Positions 18,311-27,547 of a stretch of DNA of 64,000 nucleotides are shown here, piece after piece. The translations under genes and the position numbers were made by a program. The stretch's first letter is position 1; the number at the start of each line of letters is the position of its first letter. This DNA is from Chryseosolibacter sp964493505 (lineage in GTDB: Bacteria; Bacteroidota; Bacteroidia; Cytophagales; Cyclobacteriaceae): contig CAZBNP010000007.1 of the NCBI GenBank assembly GCA_964493505.1, forward strand, positions 124,001 to 188,000. The letters run 5' to 3'. Under the pieces are notes generated by a model. The model saw nothing but the letters and a program-made list of their open reading frames with translations. It did no database searches and had not been told where the DNA came from.

Positions 18311-19510
18311 CTAAACCTTAAACTTTGAAACCTGATAATAAATCATCGCCTGGTTGCCAAAAATCTTTGAGAACCCCCGCACATCATCTCCGCTCCAGCC
18401 GAGGTTCATCTCGCCGTACTTACCAAACTCGGACGACATCAGGTCGAAGGGCGACTCGATACCCAGCACGGTGAAGCGATAGGGATAGAGTTGAATATGC
18501 ACATCGCCCGTGACATGCTTCTGCGCAGTGGTCATAAACGCCTCCATGTCGCGCATCACCGGGTCGAGGTACTGTCCTTCATGAAGCCAATTGCCGTAGA
18601 ACTGCGCCAGTTGGTCCTTCCACGTCAGCTGCCACTTGGTAAGCACATGCTTCTCCAGCGCGTGGTGCGCCTTGATGATCACCACAGGGGCGGCGGCTTC
18701 GAAGCCAACGCGACCTTTTATACCGATGATGGTATCACCGACATGGATATCCCTTCCGATACCATAGGGCGCCGTGAGCGACTGAATGTATTGTATCGCG
18801 TCTACCGGATGAGCAAAATCGCGGTCGTTTACTTTGAGGAGCTCGCCCTGATCGAATGTCAGTTTCAGCGTTTCACTGTCGTGTTTTGTGACCTGCGTTG
18901 GCCATGCCTCTTCCGGGAGTGTACCCAGCGACGACAAGGTTTCCTTGCCTCCGACCGATGTACCCCACAATCCTTTGTTGATCGAGTACATAGCCTTGCT
19001 GAAGTTCATGTCCACGCCTTTCGATTTGAGATAACTGATCTCGTCTTCACGCGAAAGTTTCATTTCGCGTATGGGAGTGATGATCTCGATGCCGGGCACG
19101 AGTATATTGAGGATCATATCAAAACGCACCTGGTCGTTTCCGGCCCCGGTGCTACCGTGCGCCACGGCGTCGGCACCAATTTCTCCGGCGTACCTGGCCG
19201 TGGCCAGCGCCTGCGACATCCTCTCCGCGCTCACGCTAAGCGGATAGGTGTTATTTTTGAGTACGTTTCCGTAAATGAGGTATCGGATAACGGAGTCGTA
19301 GTAGTTTTTCGTCTCGTCCACCGTCTTGTGGGATGCAACACCGAGGTCTTTTGCGCGCTTTTCAATCGCTTGCAACTCGGTATCGTCAAAGCCACCGGTA
19401 TTTACGGTGAGCGTATGCACCTCATACCCTCTCTCTTCGCTGAGATATTTTACACAATACGAGGTATCTAATCCTCCACTGAATGCCAGTACAACTTTTT
19501 TCTTAGTCAT
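18311..19510 (-). CDS. argG: argininosuccinate synthase ArgG
   Basis: 399 residues from ATG 19510 (MTKKKVVLAFSGGLDTSYC), which holds the PP-loop ATP-binding motif SGGLDTS; the longer upstream frame would run through the promoter. AHGSTGAGNDQVRFD is also conserved. It condenses citrulline and aspartate with ATP to argininosuccinate. Its own promoter box ends 4 bp before the ATG, and two palindromes separate it from the GNAT gene upstream, so argG may start a separate transcript of the cluster. Confidence 0.96.
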   Translation of the reverse strand: MTKKKVVLAFSGGLDTSYCVKYLSEERGYEVHTLTVNTGGFDDTELQAIEKRAKDLGVASHKTVDETKNYYDSVIRYLIYGNVLKNNTYPLSVSAERMSQALATARYAGEIGADAVAHGSTGAGNDQVRFDMILNILVPGIEIITPIREMKLSREDEISYLKSKGVDMNFSKAMYSINKGLWGTSVGGKETLSSLGTLPEEAWPTQVTKHDSETLKLTFDQGELLKVNDRDFAHPVDAIQYIQSLTAPYGIGRDIHVGDTIIGIKGRVGFEAAAPVVIIKAHHALEKHVLTKWQLTWKDQLAQFYGNWLHEGQYLDPVMRDMEAFMTTAQKHVTGDVHIQLYPYRFTVLGIESPFDLMSSEFGKYGEMNLGWSGDDVRGFSKIFGNQAMIYYQVSKFKV

Positions 19511-19514
19511 GGTG

Positions 19515-19543
19515 CAAATGTAAAAGCTTAAAGCAGAAACCAA
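19515..19543 (-). promoter_or_regulatory. promoter of argG
   Basis: Minus strand: -7 box TACATTTG (19522-19515) fits TAnnTTTG exactly, and TTTTG with TTG at 19543-19541 gives an 18 bp spacer. Only CACC separates the box from the argG ATG, pointing to a leaderless or nearly leaderless mRNA. Confidence 0.6.
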
Positions 19544-19551
19544 AAGATTGC

Positions 19552-19576
19552 AACGACAAGGCATTGCCTTGTCGTT
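19552..19576. repeat. perfect 12-1-12 palindrome between GNAT gene and argG
   Basis: Arms AACGACAAGGCA and its exact complement around one central base. It sits directly upstream of the argG -33 region. No T-run follows on the minus strand, so it is an unlikely terminator; it could be an operator or an interspersed palindromic element. Confidence 0.7.
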
Positions 19577-19588
19577 AACAGTATCTCG

Positions 19589-19607
19589 CCGCTCTGAATC
19601 AGAGCGG
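19589..19607. repeat. perfect 9-1-9 palindrome just after the GNAT stop
   Basis: Arms CCGCTCTGA / TCAGAGCGG with one central base, 4 bp beyond the GNAT stop codon. It may form a hairpin at the 3' end of the GNAT message; no T-run follows. Confidence 0.65.
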
Positions 19608-19611
19608 AGTA

Positions 19612-20412
19612 CTACCAAAAGAAGATTCCGAGGAGGGAGCGTTTTTTGCCGAGATCGCCCTGAACGCCCGTGCCGTTCTCTTTCTTGCGGAAAGACTTCA
19701 GTAACACATACTGCTTGTAGCGCATCCAGCGTTCGAAGAGCCTGAGGTTACTCCTGAATCCGCGGCGATCGGTGCGCGTCATCACGAGCGCGGACGACTT
19801 GCCGGTGTTGGCCGGCTCCTGTCCTTTCGCCGCCGGCAGTGGTGGCAATGGCATGTTGAGCTTGGCGGCGGCTTCTGCGGGGTCGAAAAGCATCGCTGTG
19901 CACAGGCAGTTCTTGCGTTCTTTCGCCACCAGGATATCGTAGTTCACACAACTGCGACACCCCTTCCAGAACTCCTCATCCGTAGTAAGCTCTGAATAGG
20001 TCACCGGCTCGTATCCAAGATCGGAATTGATCTTCATCACCGCGAGGCCCGTGGTTAATCCAAATATCTTGGCATCCGGGTATTTCTCGCGGGAGAGCTC
20101 GAACACTTTTCGTTTGATGTCTGTGGCGACGCCAGTCTTGCGGAAAGCCGGGGCGACAATCAGTCCGGAGTTAGCGACGTATTTTTCGTGTTGCCAGGCT
20201 TCGATATAGCAGAATCCGACCCAGGCGCCTTCCGTTGTTACGGCAATGACGGCCTTGCCCTCCTGCATCTTCATACGGATGTATTCAGGAGAGCGCTTGG
20301 CAATGCCTGTCCCGCGCGCTTTGGCTGACTCTTCCATCTCTGTCGAGATGGTGTCGGCGAAATGGATATCATCAGGTTTCGCCACTCTGATGACGATATT
20401 GTTATTTTTCAA
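19612..20412 (-). CDS. GNAT acyltransferase, candidate N-acylglutamate synthase of the arginine pathway
   Basis: 266 residues from a TTG start (no in-frame ATG before the upstream stop at 20446-20448). The N-terminal ~150 residues are a GNAT fold (GLIVAPAFRKTGVATDIKRKVFEL, the acyl-CoA loop region). A Cys-bearing segment follows (WKGCRSCVNYDIL, then KNCLCTAMLFDP, two CxxC-like pairs), then a Pro-rich basic tail. The same GNAT type lies beside argG in other Bacteroidota; the Bacteroides homologue has been proposed from fitness data to make the acylated glutamate for arginine synthesis. I infer N-succinyl- or N-acetyl-glutamate synthase here, since no argA or argJ is in the cluster. Confidence 0.8.
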   Translation of the reverse strand: MKNNNIVIRVAKPDDIHFADTISTEMEESAKARGTGIAKRSPEYIRMKMQEGKAVIAVTTEGAWVGFCYIEAWQHEKYVANSGLIVAPAFRKTGVATDIKRKVFELSREKYPDAKIFGLTTGLAVMKINSDLGYEPVTYSELTTDEEFWKGCRSCVNYDILVAKERKNCLCTAMLFDPAEAAAKLNMPLPPLPAAKGQEPANTGKSSALVMTRTDRRGFRSNLRLFERWMRYKQYVLLKSFRKKENGTGVQGDLGKKRSLLGIFFW

Positions 20413-20475
20413 TTTCTTAATGAATAGGGTGTTGAAAGAAAAGGGTTAAAAAGGATGCCGATAGCATATCCTATG

Positions 20476-20502
20476 CTGAACAATGTCCCGGACCTTGTTC
20501 AG
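20476..20502. promoter_or_regulatory. 27 bp dyad in the GNAT leader
   Basis: Outer arms CTGAACAA/TTGTTCAG and inner arms GTCC/GGAC around a central C, with one mismatch between them. It lies 64 bp upstream of the GNAT start. Candidate operator (for example for an arginine regulator) or RNA hairpin. Confidence 0.45.
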
Positions 20503-20722
20503 TCTGTCAACAGCGTTGTTGTACGGATTAAATGCGCACGTACCTGGCAGGCCTGGGTCGCCTGGTCACCATACAGGCGTTAGAAAAGAACCGGATAGTT
20601 CTGAAGGAAGGGTATGCAGCCATAGCCGCATTAATGAAGGTGAACGTAGTTTTCAATTTCTTTTAACAGTTTAATTGGCGTTAGAGGAAATCCATTCAGG
20701 TTACTTTAGTTTAACACTAGTG

Positions 20723-20755
20723 CAAAATTAAACGATATTTATCTGAATCCGTCAA
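20723..20755 (-). promoter_or_regulatory. candidate promoter of the GNAT/arginine cluster
   Basis: Minus strand: TAATTTTG (20730-20723) matches TAnnTTTG, with TTG at 20755-20753 and a 22 bp spacer. It would give a ~300 nt leader before the GNAT start. Confidence 0.45.
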
Positions 20756-20921
20756 CGTTTTTACGAAGAAATGTCAAAAAAAGTTCAGATCGTGAGCCTG
20801 CCGGCAGGTGTTGAGTGGGTTTGTGCGAGTTTCTGGCGCGTAGCCCGAGTTAAGGTGTATTGCTGATCGTGCTATCGAGCGTTAGTTTGCTCCTGCCAGG
20901 GGTCAAATATCACCTCACCAC

Positions 20922-22070
20922 TTAAAAGTCCGGGCATGGAATCACCAGCTTATCCTTCGGTGGTTTGCGCGGGTTCCTCATAGGCCAGGTGTAAACAAGG
21001 CTGAACTCGTGAGCGCCGCCACTTCCCGGGCCGAGTTTGGAGATGGTATAGTCGAAGCTGTAACCGATGTTGATCGCGTCTTTCGCGCCGATCTGGGTAA
21101 AGCCCAGCAGCAACACGATACTCTCATTGTTGATGATATCGTCAATATTCTTGAAAGGAACTCCGCGGTACCACGTTCCCAGAACGAGAGGCTCAAAAGT
21201 GAAATACAACCCGAGATCCATCTGATCGAAATGCCCCTGATGGCGGTATTGGATCGCCGGCGCGATACTACGCTCCGAATCGCGCGCGTACACACCGCTG
21301 CCAACCACACCGGGCCGCATGTAGAACTTAAACCCTCCGTGAAGGGAGAACTTTATCGGCAAAGGGCTTTGCTCATCAATGATCGATTGGTTGGGCCGAT
21401 TGAGATGATGCGCTGCCACACCCAGCCATGCTGACCGGGTAAAAAACACACCACCGAAAGAGATATCGAAAAATGTTTTGCTGAAATTAGTGCTGAACGA
21501 CTCCGCTGTCGGCTGGTCGATAAACTCTCCGGTACCGGGATTGAACTGGTCGCCGAATGTCAGTCTGTCGAAGTTTACATCGCGGTTGAACAACGCGAGC
21601 TGCACGCCGGGTCTGAAGCCGAGATAATCGGTCAACTGAAGTTCGTACGAGTACTGAAGCGCGAGGCTCATCGATCGCAGCCCCGCCAGCCCTTCGCGAT
21701 CACGGGTTAGCAGGAAGCCCAGACCGCTGTTTATGTCTTCAATGAAATAGTCAGCGAAGACCGACATCGTTGTGAAATTAGCATCAATGGCGGGCCACTG
21801 GTTGCGGTAGTTGATTCCCGCGCGTGCCTGGTTGGTGGACCCTGCCAGGGCGGGATTCAGGTAGAGTGGCGCAGCGTAGAACTGCGAAAATTGCGGATCC
21901 TGGGCTTGTACTGTCCCTTGCGAGACACAAAGCCATAAAAATAAGACTGCCCAGGCCATCCCGAACGATGTCGCCAGACGCTGCCTTCGAAACAAGATCG
22001 GATGGTATGGGCGCTGTTGGCGGGAAGGTCTATACATGAAGTTTCGCTTGTTACGACTACAATAAGGCAA
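20922..22070 (-). CDS. PorP/SprF family type IX secretion/gliding membrane protein
   Basis: 382 residues from 22070; ATG 22037 (MYRPSRQQ) is an alternative. After a long basic N-region, a signal peptide ends VQA|Q (Q57). The mature start DPQFSQFYAAPLYLNPALAG is the PorP/SprF hallmark. The remainder is a beta-barrel-like outer-membrane protein with alternating hydrophobic strands. SprF-type proteins are partners for secretion or surface attachment of proteins with type B C-terminal domains. The divergent neighbour encodes exactly such a protein, so the two are very likely a cargo/partner pair. The pair is separated by a 150 bp divergent promoter region. Confidence 0.92.
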   Translation of the reverse strand: MPYCSRNKRNFMYRPSRQQRPYHPILFRRQRLATSFGMAWAVLFLWLCVSQGTVQAQDPQFSQFYAAPLYLNPALAGSTNQARAGINYRNQWPAIDANFTTMSVFADYFIEDINSGLGFLLTRDREGLAGLRSMSLALQYSYELQLTDYLGFRPGVQLALFNRDVNFDRLTFGDQFNPGTGEFIDQPTAESFSTNFSKTFFDISFGGVFFTRSAWLGVAAHHLNRPNQSIIDEQSPLPIKFSLHGGFKFYMRPGVVGSGVYARDSERSIAPAIQYRHQGHFDQMDLGLYFTFEPLVLGTWYRGVPFKNIDDIINNESIVLLLGFTQIGAKDAINIGYSFDYTISKLGPGSGGAHEFSLVYTWPMRNPRKPPKDKLVIPCPDF

Positions 22071-22220
22071 ATTAAACTTATATCCGAAATTAATAAAACA
22101 CTATTCGTCCGGCTTCGGACTGATTTTTACGCGTCGTTGCCGCTTACCGTACAATCCTGATTATTAACGGTATTTTTTAGGCAAATTGTATACTTTAGGG
22201 GAACTTGGGCGTTTTAAAGT

Positions 22221-25200
22221 ATGAATTTATTTGTTAACAAGATGACCACCGCCATGCGTGGAGCCTTGCCTTCGGTTATCAGGCATCTCTCGTCGACATT
22301 TCTGTTTACGCTCATGGTCGTGTCGTCCGTGGTCGCGCAGGATTTCACGCAACACAACTGGTATTTCGGGAATTCGTCTAACGGTATCCGCTTCGGTCGT
22401 TCAGATAACCAGGCATCTCTCATAACAAACAAATCCAATCTCGGTATGGGGGGTAGCGCTGTAGCTTCCGACCCCGTAAACGGGAATCTGCTCTTCTATA
22501 CGGATGGTGTCAATGTATTCGACATTAGTCACTCCGCAATGCCCAACGGTCCGCTCGTCGGAAACCCTGCGGGTAATCAGCCCGTTGCCGTGGCCAAACG
22601 CCCCGGATCGGTCTATGAGTACTATGTCTTTACAACCACGGCAGGTGGCCAGGCATACTACAGCATCGTAGACATGTCTGCGTTTGGCAACTCAACCTTC
22701 CCCAGCCCCCCGATGGGTGCTATTGATGGTACCCGTAGAAACATTGCTATCGCCGCGCTCACAAACCAGTCGGAAGCGATGATTGTCGTCGGAGATGAGA
22801 CCGGAAAAGCCTTCTGGCTGATCACGCGCGAAAACGGAGCGCCAAATTATTCCGTTACGCTGTTCGATGAATCCATCGAAGGACCGGTATCAACCACCGT
22901 CACCACGCTGGGGCTGATCGACGCAGCCGCCAATCTTTCGTGGCACGCAGCCACCGGAAGGATCGCGGTATCACCCCGGGAAGCGAACCGGGATATCGAA
23001 ATCCTCAACTTCGACACCGCTACCGGCGTATTGACCTACAACCAAAGAATATTGAATACGGCCGTAGCCAACGCGCCAACACAAGCGATCTATGACACCG
23101 AGTGGAGTAACAACGGACAATACCTTTATGTCTCCCGGCATGGAGAGGCAGGCATTCAGGCCGATGTTCTCCAGTTTGACTTCCTCAACCAAACGACAAC
23201 CCTGGCTTCGGTCCTGCCGCAGCCCAACACCATTTTCAGGAGTTACGGACTCCAGACGGCGCCGGACAGCGCTATCTATCATTTATATCAGGCAACCAAC
23301 GGCGGGCCTTTTCTCGCCGCTACGCTCACTAATACCGATACCGTTGCGCACCAGGTAGTCTACACCGCCTTCCCCGACGCCCCGGACTTCAACGGCATGC
23401 AGTTCCCCTCGTTCGCGCCGAAAGACAGTATTGAGTTCACGGTCGATTTCGTAGCCCAGAACGAATGCGCCAATACGCCGGTACCCTTCTATCCAACCGT
23501 CGTCCCTACGGCCGACAGTCTCATCTGGAGCTTCGGCGACGGGAACTTTGGCGCGGGATGGAGCCCTGTACACACCTATGAACAGGAAGGCATTATGCTG
23601 GTGGAAGTTATCGCCTTCCTGAACGGTGATACGGCCTACGCATCGCATCCGATCAATATCACCGCGTTCGATCTGCAGATCACACTGGTGCAAGACACGA
23701 CGGCCTGTGCATGCGAACTGCCCGTCAACGCACCTGTTTGTCCCGGCATTACACCTTTCGAAGTAACGGCGCAGGCGCAGGGTGGAACCATGCCGCAATA
23801 CCAGTGGTATGGACCTGGGGGACTACTTCCCGGGGCGACAAGCACCACACTACGACCTGACTCGGCAGGATACTATTACCTCGTCGCGACGGATCTAACG
23901 TGCAGTGCCTACGCGGGGGTGAACATCAAAGAATACGATTCGCTCGACCAGCGCGCCAACATCTGGTACTTCGGGAATGGCGCGGGTATCGACTTCAACC
24001 CATTGCCCGACAATCCCGCAGTCCCGATCGATGGCCCATTGAACACACCGGAGGGAACATCGGTTATCAGCGACCGCAACGGCCAGGTTATTTTTTCGAC
24101 CGACGGGTCGGTCGTTTACGACAAACTCAACCAGGTGATCAGCCCTCCCGGCGGCATCGGAGGTAACAATACTTCGAGCCAGTCTGCATTGATCATACCG
24201 GTGCCGGGCGATGAAACGCTCTATTATATTTTTACAACGCAGGAAGTGGAAGGCGGAACGTTCGAACTTCGCTACTCCCTCTTTGACCTCAAGGAAAACA
24301 ACGGACTCGGCGCACTGACCGTCATCAACCAGTTGCTCTTCAAACCCAGTACCGAGCGGATTACCGGTAACGCTAACTGGCTTATCGCGCACGAATTCGG
24401 AAACAATTCTTTCCGCGCTTACCCGATCACCACCAATGGCATCGGCAACCCAGTGGTGTCGGCCATCGGATCCGATCACAGTTTCACAGCGCTCGCAAAC
24501 GGTCAGGGGTATATGAAACTCGGCGCACAAAACCGTCTTGTCGTAGCGTTGTCGACACCCGGCGTATCAAACGTGGTTGAAATCTTCGACTTCGCAGATT
24601 CCACCGGCGCAGTGACAAATTTCCGTACAGCCGATCTCGAAAGTGCAACGGGACAGGTGTACGGCGTTGAGGTCTCTCCCGGTGGCAACAAGCTCTTTGC
24701 CACCCTCCGCGATGCAACACCTAAAATGTATGAGTTCGCGTTTGACTCTCTCGGGAACCCGTACCACAAACAAACCGTTGACGCCGGCGCCGATCTCGGC
24801 GCGATACAGATCGGACCCGACGGGCAGATCTATGTAGCCCGAAACAATAGCGGTACCCTCGGAATGTTCCAGGCCGCAGAAGATACGATCCAGCTTTCGG
24901 GCATCAGTGTGCTCCAGGATTTTGACCTCGCAGGAAATACCAGCATGCTCGGGCTCCCAAACTTCATACAGACTATCTCTAACCCCGCTACTTCCCCTGA
25001 CTTCAGTTTCACAGGATTGTGCCTGGGTGACTCGACATTCTTTACCGCTGTAGGCAAAGACCCGGCAATCGACAAGTTCGACTGGGTATTTGGCGACGGA
25101 CAGTCAGCACCTGACGGCGGACCGGAGATCGCACATTTGTACGCGGTACCTGGTACCTACTCCGTTGTACTCACAATCCGCAACAAATGTGAAACACCGG

Positions 25201-27482
25201 TGGCCGTCTATACCCGGGAGGTCGTAATCAATGATGTTCCTCCCGACCCGACGACTGCAGTGCCATTGTGTGCGGGCTTCGTCGAGATCGATGCAAACCC
25301 GCTCGACCTACCCGATTTAACCTACCTGTGGGGGCTTGGTGAAACCACTGAAACAATCCGTGCCAGCCAACAGGGCAATTATTCCGTGACTGTCGCAGAT
25401 GTAAACGGGTGTACGACCAGTGGAACTATTATGGTGGTAGACAACCGGCCGCAAGTTGACCTCGGGCCGGACCTTACCATCTGCCAGAACACGCCGATGG
25501 CCACGCTTGACGCTATGAATCCCGGCGCCACATTCGCGTGGGAGTTGAACGGCACACCGTTAGGCTCAGCTCAAACGCAGTCAGTCAACACAGCAAACGC
25601 CGGGATATTCGAATACAAAGTGCAGGTTCTTGATCCGATTACAACCTGTTTTACCCGCGATTCGACCACCTTCACGATCAATGAGTCTCCCGCCTTCAAC
25701 GTAACGAACAACAGTCCCGTCCCGTGCAACACCGATGCCGGCGAAATCACCGTGAGCTTTGTGTCACCTGCGGGAAGTTTGTTCTCGTGGTCGGTTACCG
25801 GCCCCTCAGTGGTCGTTCCCGGCACTGACGAAACCGTACCGAACTCAGTCACAACACCGGCGAACCTCGCCGCCGGAACGTATGGCGTTGTGGTTACCGA
25901 CCAGGTTTCGGGCTGCGCGACCATCAGCACGACCAGCATCGACAGCGATGCGCTGACCGTCACCGCGAGTCCGGTCGGCACTTGTGATCCAATCCACCTG
26001 GACGTGACACTTAACGGCACCCTCATGTATCCGATCGACTACCGGATCATCGACGCCAGTACCGGCGCGGAGGTGGGAACCGGCCAGGTGCTCACCGGCG
26101 ACCCGGCAACGCAGGTCTTTACGACCAACAGCCCCATCGACGGATTGCCCAGCGATAACCGCCAGTATGTTGTTGAAGTGACCACGGGCGGCAGCTGCGT
26201 GGCCAGTAGCGATCCCGTTAACGTGAACGAAAGCGCGCGCGTACCCGTCACCCTGGCAACCGATCCCTGTGTGGAGCCCGTTACCATTACCGCGACCGGA
26301 GGAACAGGCTGGACGTGGACGGGCCCCGGCAACATCGCCGATCCGAATGCCTCAACGGTAGTGGTCACCGGACTCCTCCAAGGGCTAAACACCTTCAACG
26401 TGACAGTTACCGACGGTGTGCTTTGTCCCCGCGATACCTCCATCACCGTCAATGTCAATAACGACATCGTCGCCGCCTGGACCCAGACAGACGAATGCGC
26501 CGACCAGGTCATCCTCTCCGCCACACCCACCGGCCCATACACTTACCGTTGGCACCGGAACAATGTTCTGATACCCGGCGGCCAACAAATTGCGGCGGTC
26601 GCAACAGACAACGGCGCACTCTACCGGGTCGATGTCGTAAACACAGCAACGGGTTGTGTGTTCTCCTCCGCGGAGGATGCCGTAAGGGTTTCCGGCGAAC
26701 TTGACTTTACACTGACCGCGACTCCTCCCTGTGAAGGACAACCTTTCACATTGACGGCCACGGCCAATCAAACAGGTGTATCGTATGAGTGGGCGCTCGA
26801 CGGCCAGGTACTGGTAGGACAGACGGCCGAGACCTTGATAGAGACCAGAGGCGGACGCTATGATGTAACGGTAACAGGAGCAGGAGGTGCTTGCTCAATG
26901 ACGCAGAACTTCAATGTGACGCCCTTACCGGTTACAGCAGGAAGCTTGCCCAGCAGCGGTATCATCTGTCCTGATCCGGCCAATCCTGACCAGGAGACGC
27001 GCGAGGTCGACCTCGACGCCGGCGCTGACTTCACCAGCTACAACTGGTTCCGCGACGGGCAGGCACTGAATGAAACGGGACAGACCTACACAGCCATGCA
27101 GGCTGGCTTGTATTCAGTGGAGTTGGTCAATATCTACGGCTGCCCGAGCAGCGACGAGACGCTGCTGATTGAAGATTGTACGCCGCGTATCACCGGACCC
27201 AACGCGTTCCGTCCTGGCAGCAGCCTGCAGGACAACCAAAGCTTCCGGTTGTTTACGTTCTTTATCTCCGACGACGACTTTGAGGTTTTCATTTTCAACC
27301 GTTGGGGCGAAATGGTGTTTCATACGAATGAACGTGATTTCAGATGGAACGGCGGGTATGACAACAACAGTGGCGACCAGTTGCCTACCGGTACTTACAC
27401 CTACGTCGTTAAGTACCGTAGTTCATACAGGCCGCAGGAAGGCATCAAGGAAAAACGCGGCGGCGTGGTTCTGCTGCGTTAG
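22221..27482 (+). CDS. giant PKD-domain surface protein with gliding-motility type C-terminal domain
   Basis: 1753 residues. The signal peptide ends VVA|Q (Q40). Residues ~45-400 and ~580-960 are two copies of a module opening NWYFGN / NIWYFGN, followed by beta-propeller-like repeats (both with a GxxxxSD motif and FYTDG/FSTDG). Each module is followed by a PKD domain (WSFGDGNFG, then WVFGDGQSAP with a closing YSVVLTI). About 650 residues of Ig-like repeats follow. The last ~90 residues are the type B sorting domain (PNAFRPGSS, VFIFNRWGEMVF, LPTGTYTYVVKYR, GGVVLLR). It should be exported by the type IX system and attached at the surface; the exact role (adhesion or gliding) is unknown. The adjacent divergent SprF-like protein is the likely partner. 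Confidence 0.92.
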   Translation: MNLFVNKMTTAMRGALPSVIRHLSSTFLFTLMVVSSVVAQDFTQHNWYFGNSSNGIRFGRSDNQASLITNKSNLGMGGSAVASDPVNGNLLFYTDGVNVFDISHSAMPNGPLVGNPAGNQPVAVAKRPGSVYEYYVFTTTAGGQAYYSIVDMSAFGNSTFPSPPMGAIDGTRRNIAIAALTNQSEAMIVVGDETGKAFWLITRENGAPNYSVTLFDESIEGPVSTTVTTLGLIDAAANLSWHAATGRIAVSPREANRDIEILNFDTATGVLTYNQRILNTAVANAPTQAIYDTEWSNNGQYLYVSRHGEAGIQADVLQFDFLNQTTTLASVLPQPNTIFRSYGLQTAPDSAIYHLYQATNGGPFLAATLTNTDTVAHQVVYTAFPDAPDFNGMQFPSFAPKDSIEFTVDFVAQNECANTPVPFYPTVVPTADSLIWSFGDGNFGAGWSPVHTYEQEGIMLVEVIAFLNGDTAYASHPINITAFDLQITLVQDTTACACELPVNAPVCPGITPFEVTAQAQGGTMPQYQWYGPGGLLPGATSTTLRPDSAGYYYLVATDLTCSAYAGVNIKEYDSLDQRANIWYFGNGAGIDFNPLPDNPAVPIDGPLNTPEGTSVISDRNGQVIFSTDGSVVYDKLNQVISPPGGIGGNNTSSQSALIIPVPGDETLYYIFTTQEVEGGTFELRYSLFDLKENNGLGALTVINQLLFKPSTERITGNANWLIAHEFGNNSFRAYPITTNGIGNPVVSAIGSDHSFTALANGQGYMKLGAQNRLVVALSTPGVSNVVEIFDFADSTGAVTNFRTADLESATGQVYGVEVSPGGNKLFATLRDATPKMYEFAFDSLGNPYHKQTVDAGADLGAIQIGPDGQIYVARNNSGTLGMFQAAEDTIQLSGISVLQDFDLAGNTSMLGLPNFIQTISNPATSPDFSFTGLCLGDSTFFTAVGKDPAIDKFDWVFGDGQSAPDGGPEIAHLYAVPGTYSVVLTIRNKCETPVAVYTREVVINDVPPDPTTAVPLCAGFVEIDANPLDLPDLTYLWGLGETTETIRASQQGNYSVTVADVNGCTTSGTIMVVDNRPQVDLGPDLTICQNTPMATLDAMNPGATFAWELNGTPLGSAQTQSVNTANAGIFEYKVQVLDPITTCFTRDSTTFTINESPAFNVTNNSPVPCNTDAGEITVSFVSPAGSLFSWSVTGPSVVVPGTDETVPNSVTTPANLAAGTYGVVVTDQVSGCATISTTSIDSDALTVTASPVGTCDPIHLDVTLNGTLMYPIDYRIIDASTGAEVGTGQVLTGDPATQVFTTNSPIDGLPSDNRQYVVEVTTGGSCVASSDPVNVNESARVPVTLATDPCVEPVTITATGGTGWTWTGPGNIADPNASTVVVTGLLQGLNTFNVTVTDGVLCPRDTSITVNVNNDIVAAWTQTDECADQVILSATPTGPYTYRWHRNNVLIPGGQQIAAVATDNGALYRVDVVNTATGCVFSSAEDAVRVSGELDFTLTATPPCEGQPFTLTATANQTGVSYEWALDGQVLVGQTAETLIETRGGRYDVTVTGAGGACSMTQNFNVTPLPVTAGSLPSSGIICPDPANPDQETREVDLDAGADFTSYNWFRDGQALNETGQTYTAMQAGLYSVELVNIYGCPSSDETLLIEDCTPRITGPNAFRPGSSLQDNQSFRLFTFFISDDDFEVFIFNRWGEMVFHTNERDFRWNGGYDNNSGDQLPTGTYTYVVKYRSSYRPQEGIKEKRGGVVLLR

Positions 27483-27547
27483 TCCGCTATACACAATCCT
27501 GTACATTAGAAAATGAATTAGTTTTACGAACACATACCTATCGCACT

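Larger units (their letters stand above)
20413..20921. other. 509 bp spacer between the GNAT gene and the porP/sprF-like gene
   Basis: No convincing gene on either strand. It contains the presumed GNAT promoter (20723-20755), giving a leader of about 300 nt, and within that leader a 27 bp imperfect palindrome (20476-20502) next to a 6-3-6 dyad (20463-20477). A conserved regulatory leader is possible. Confidence 0.6.

Noticed and set aside
18491..19471. 326-codon frame antisense to argG
   Set aside because: Shadow of argG; no recognisable domain.
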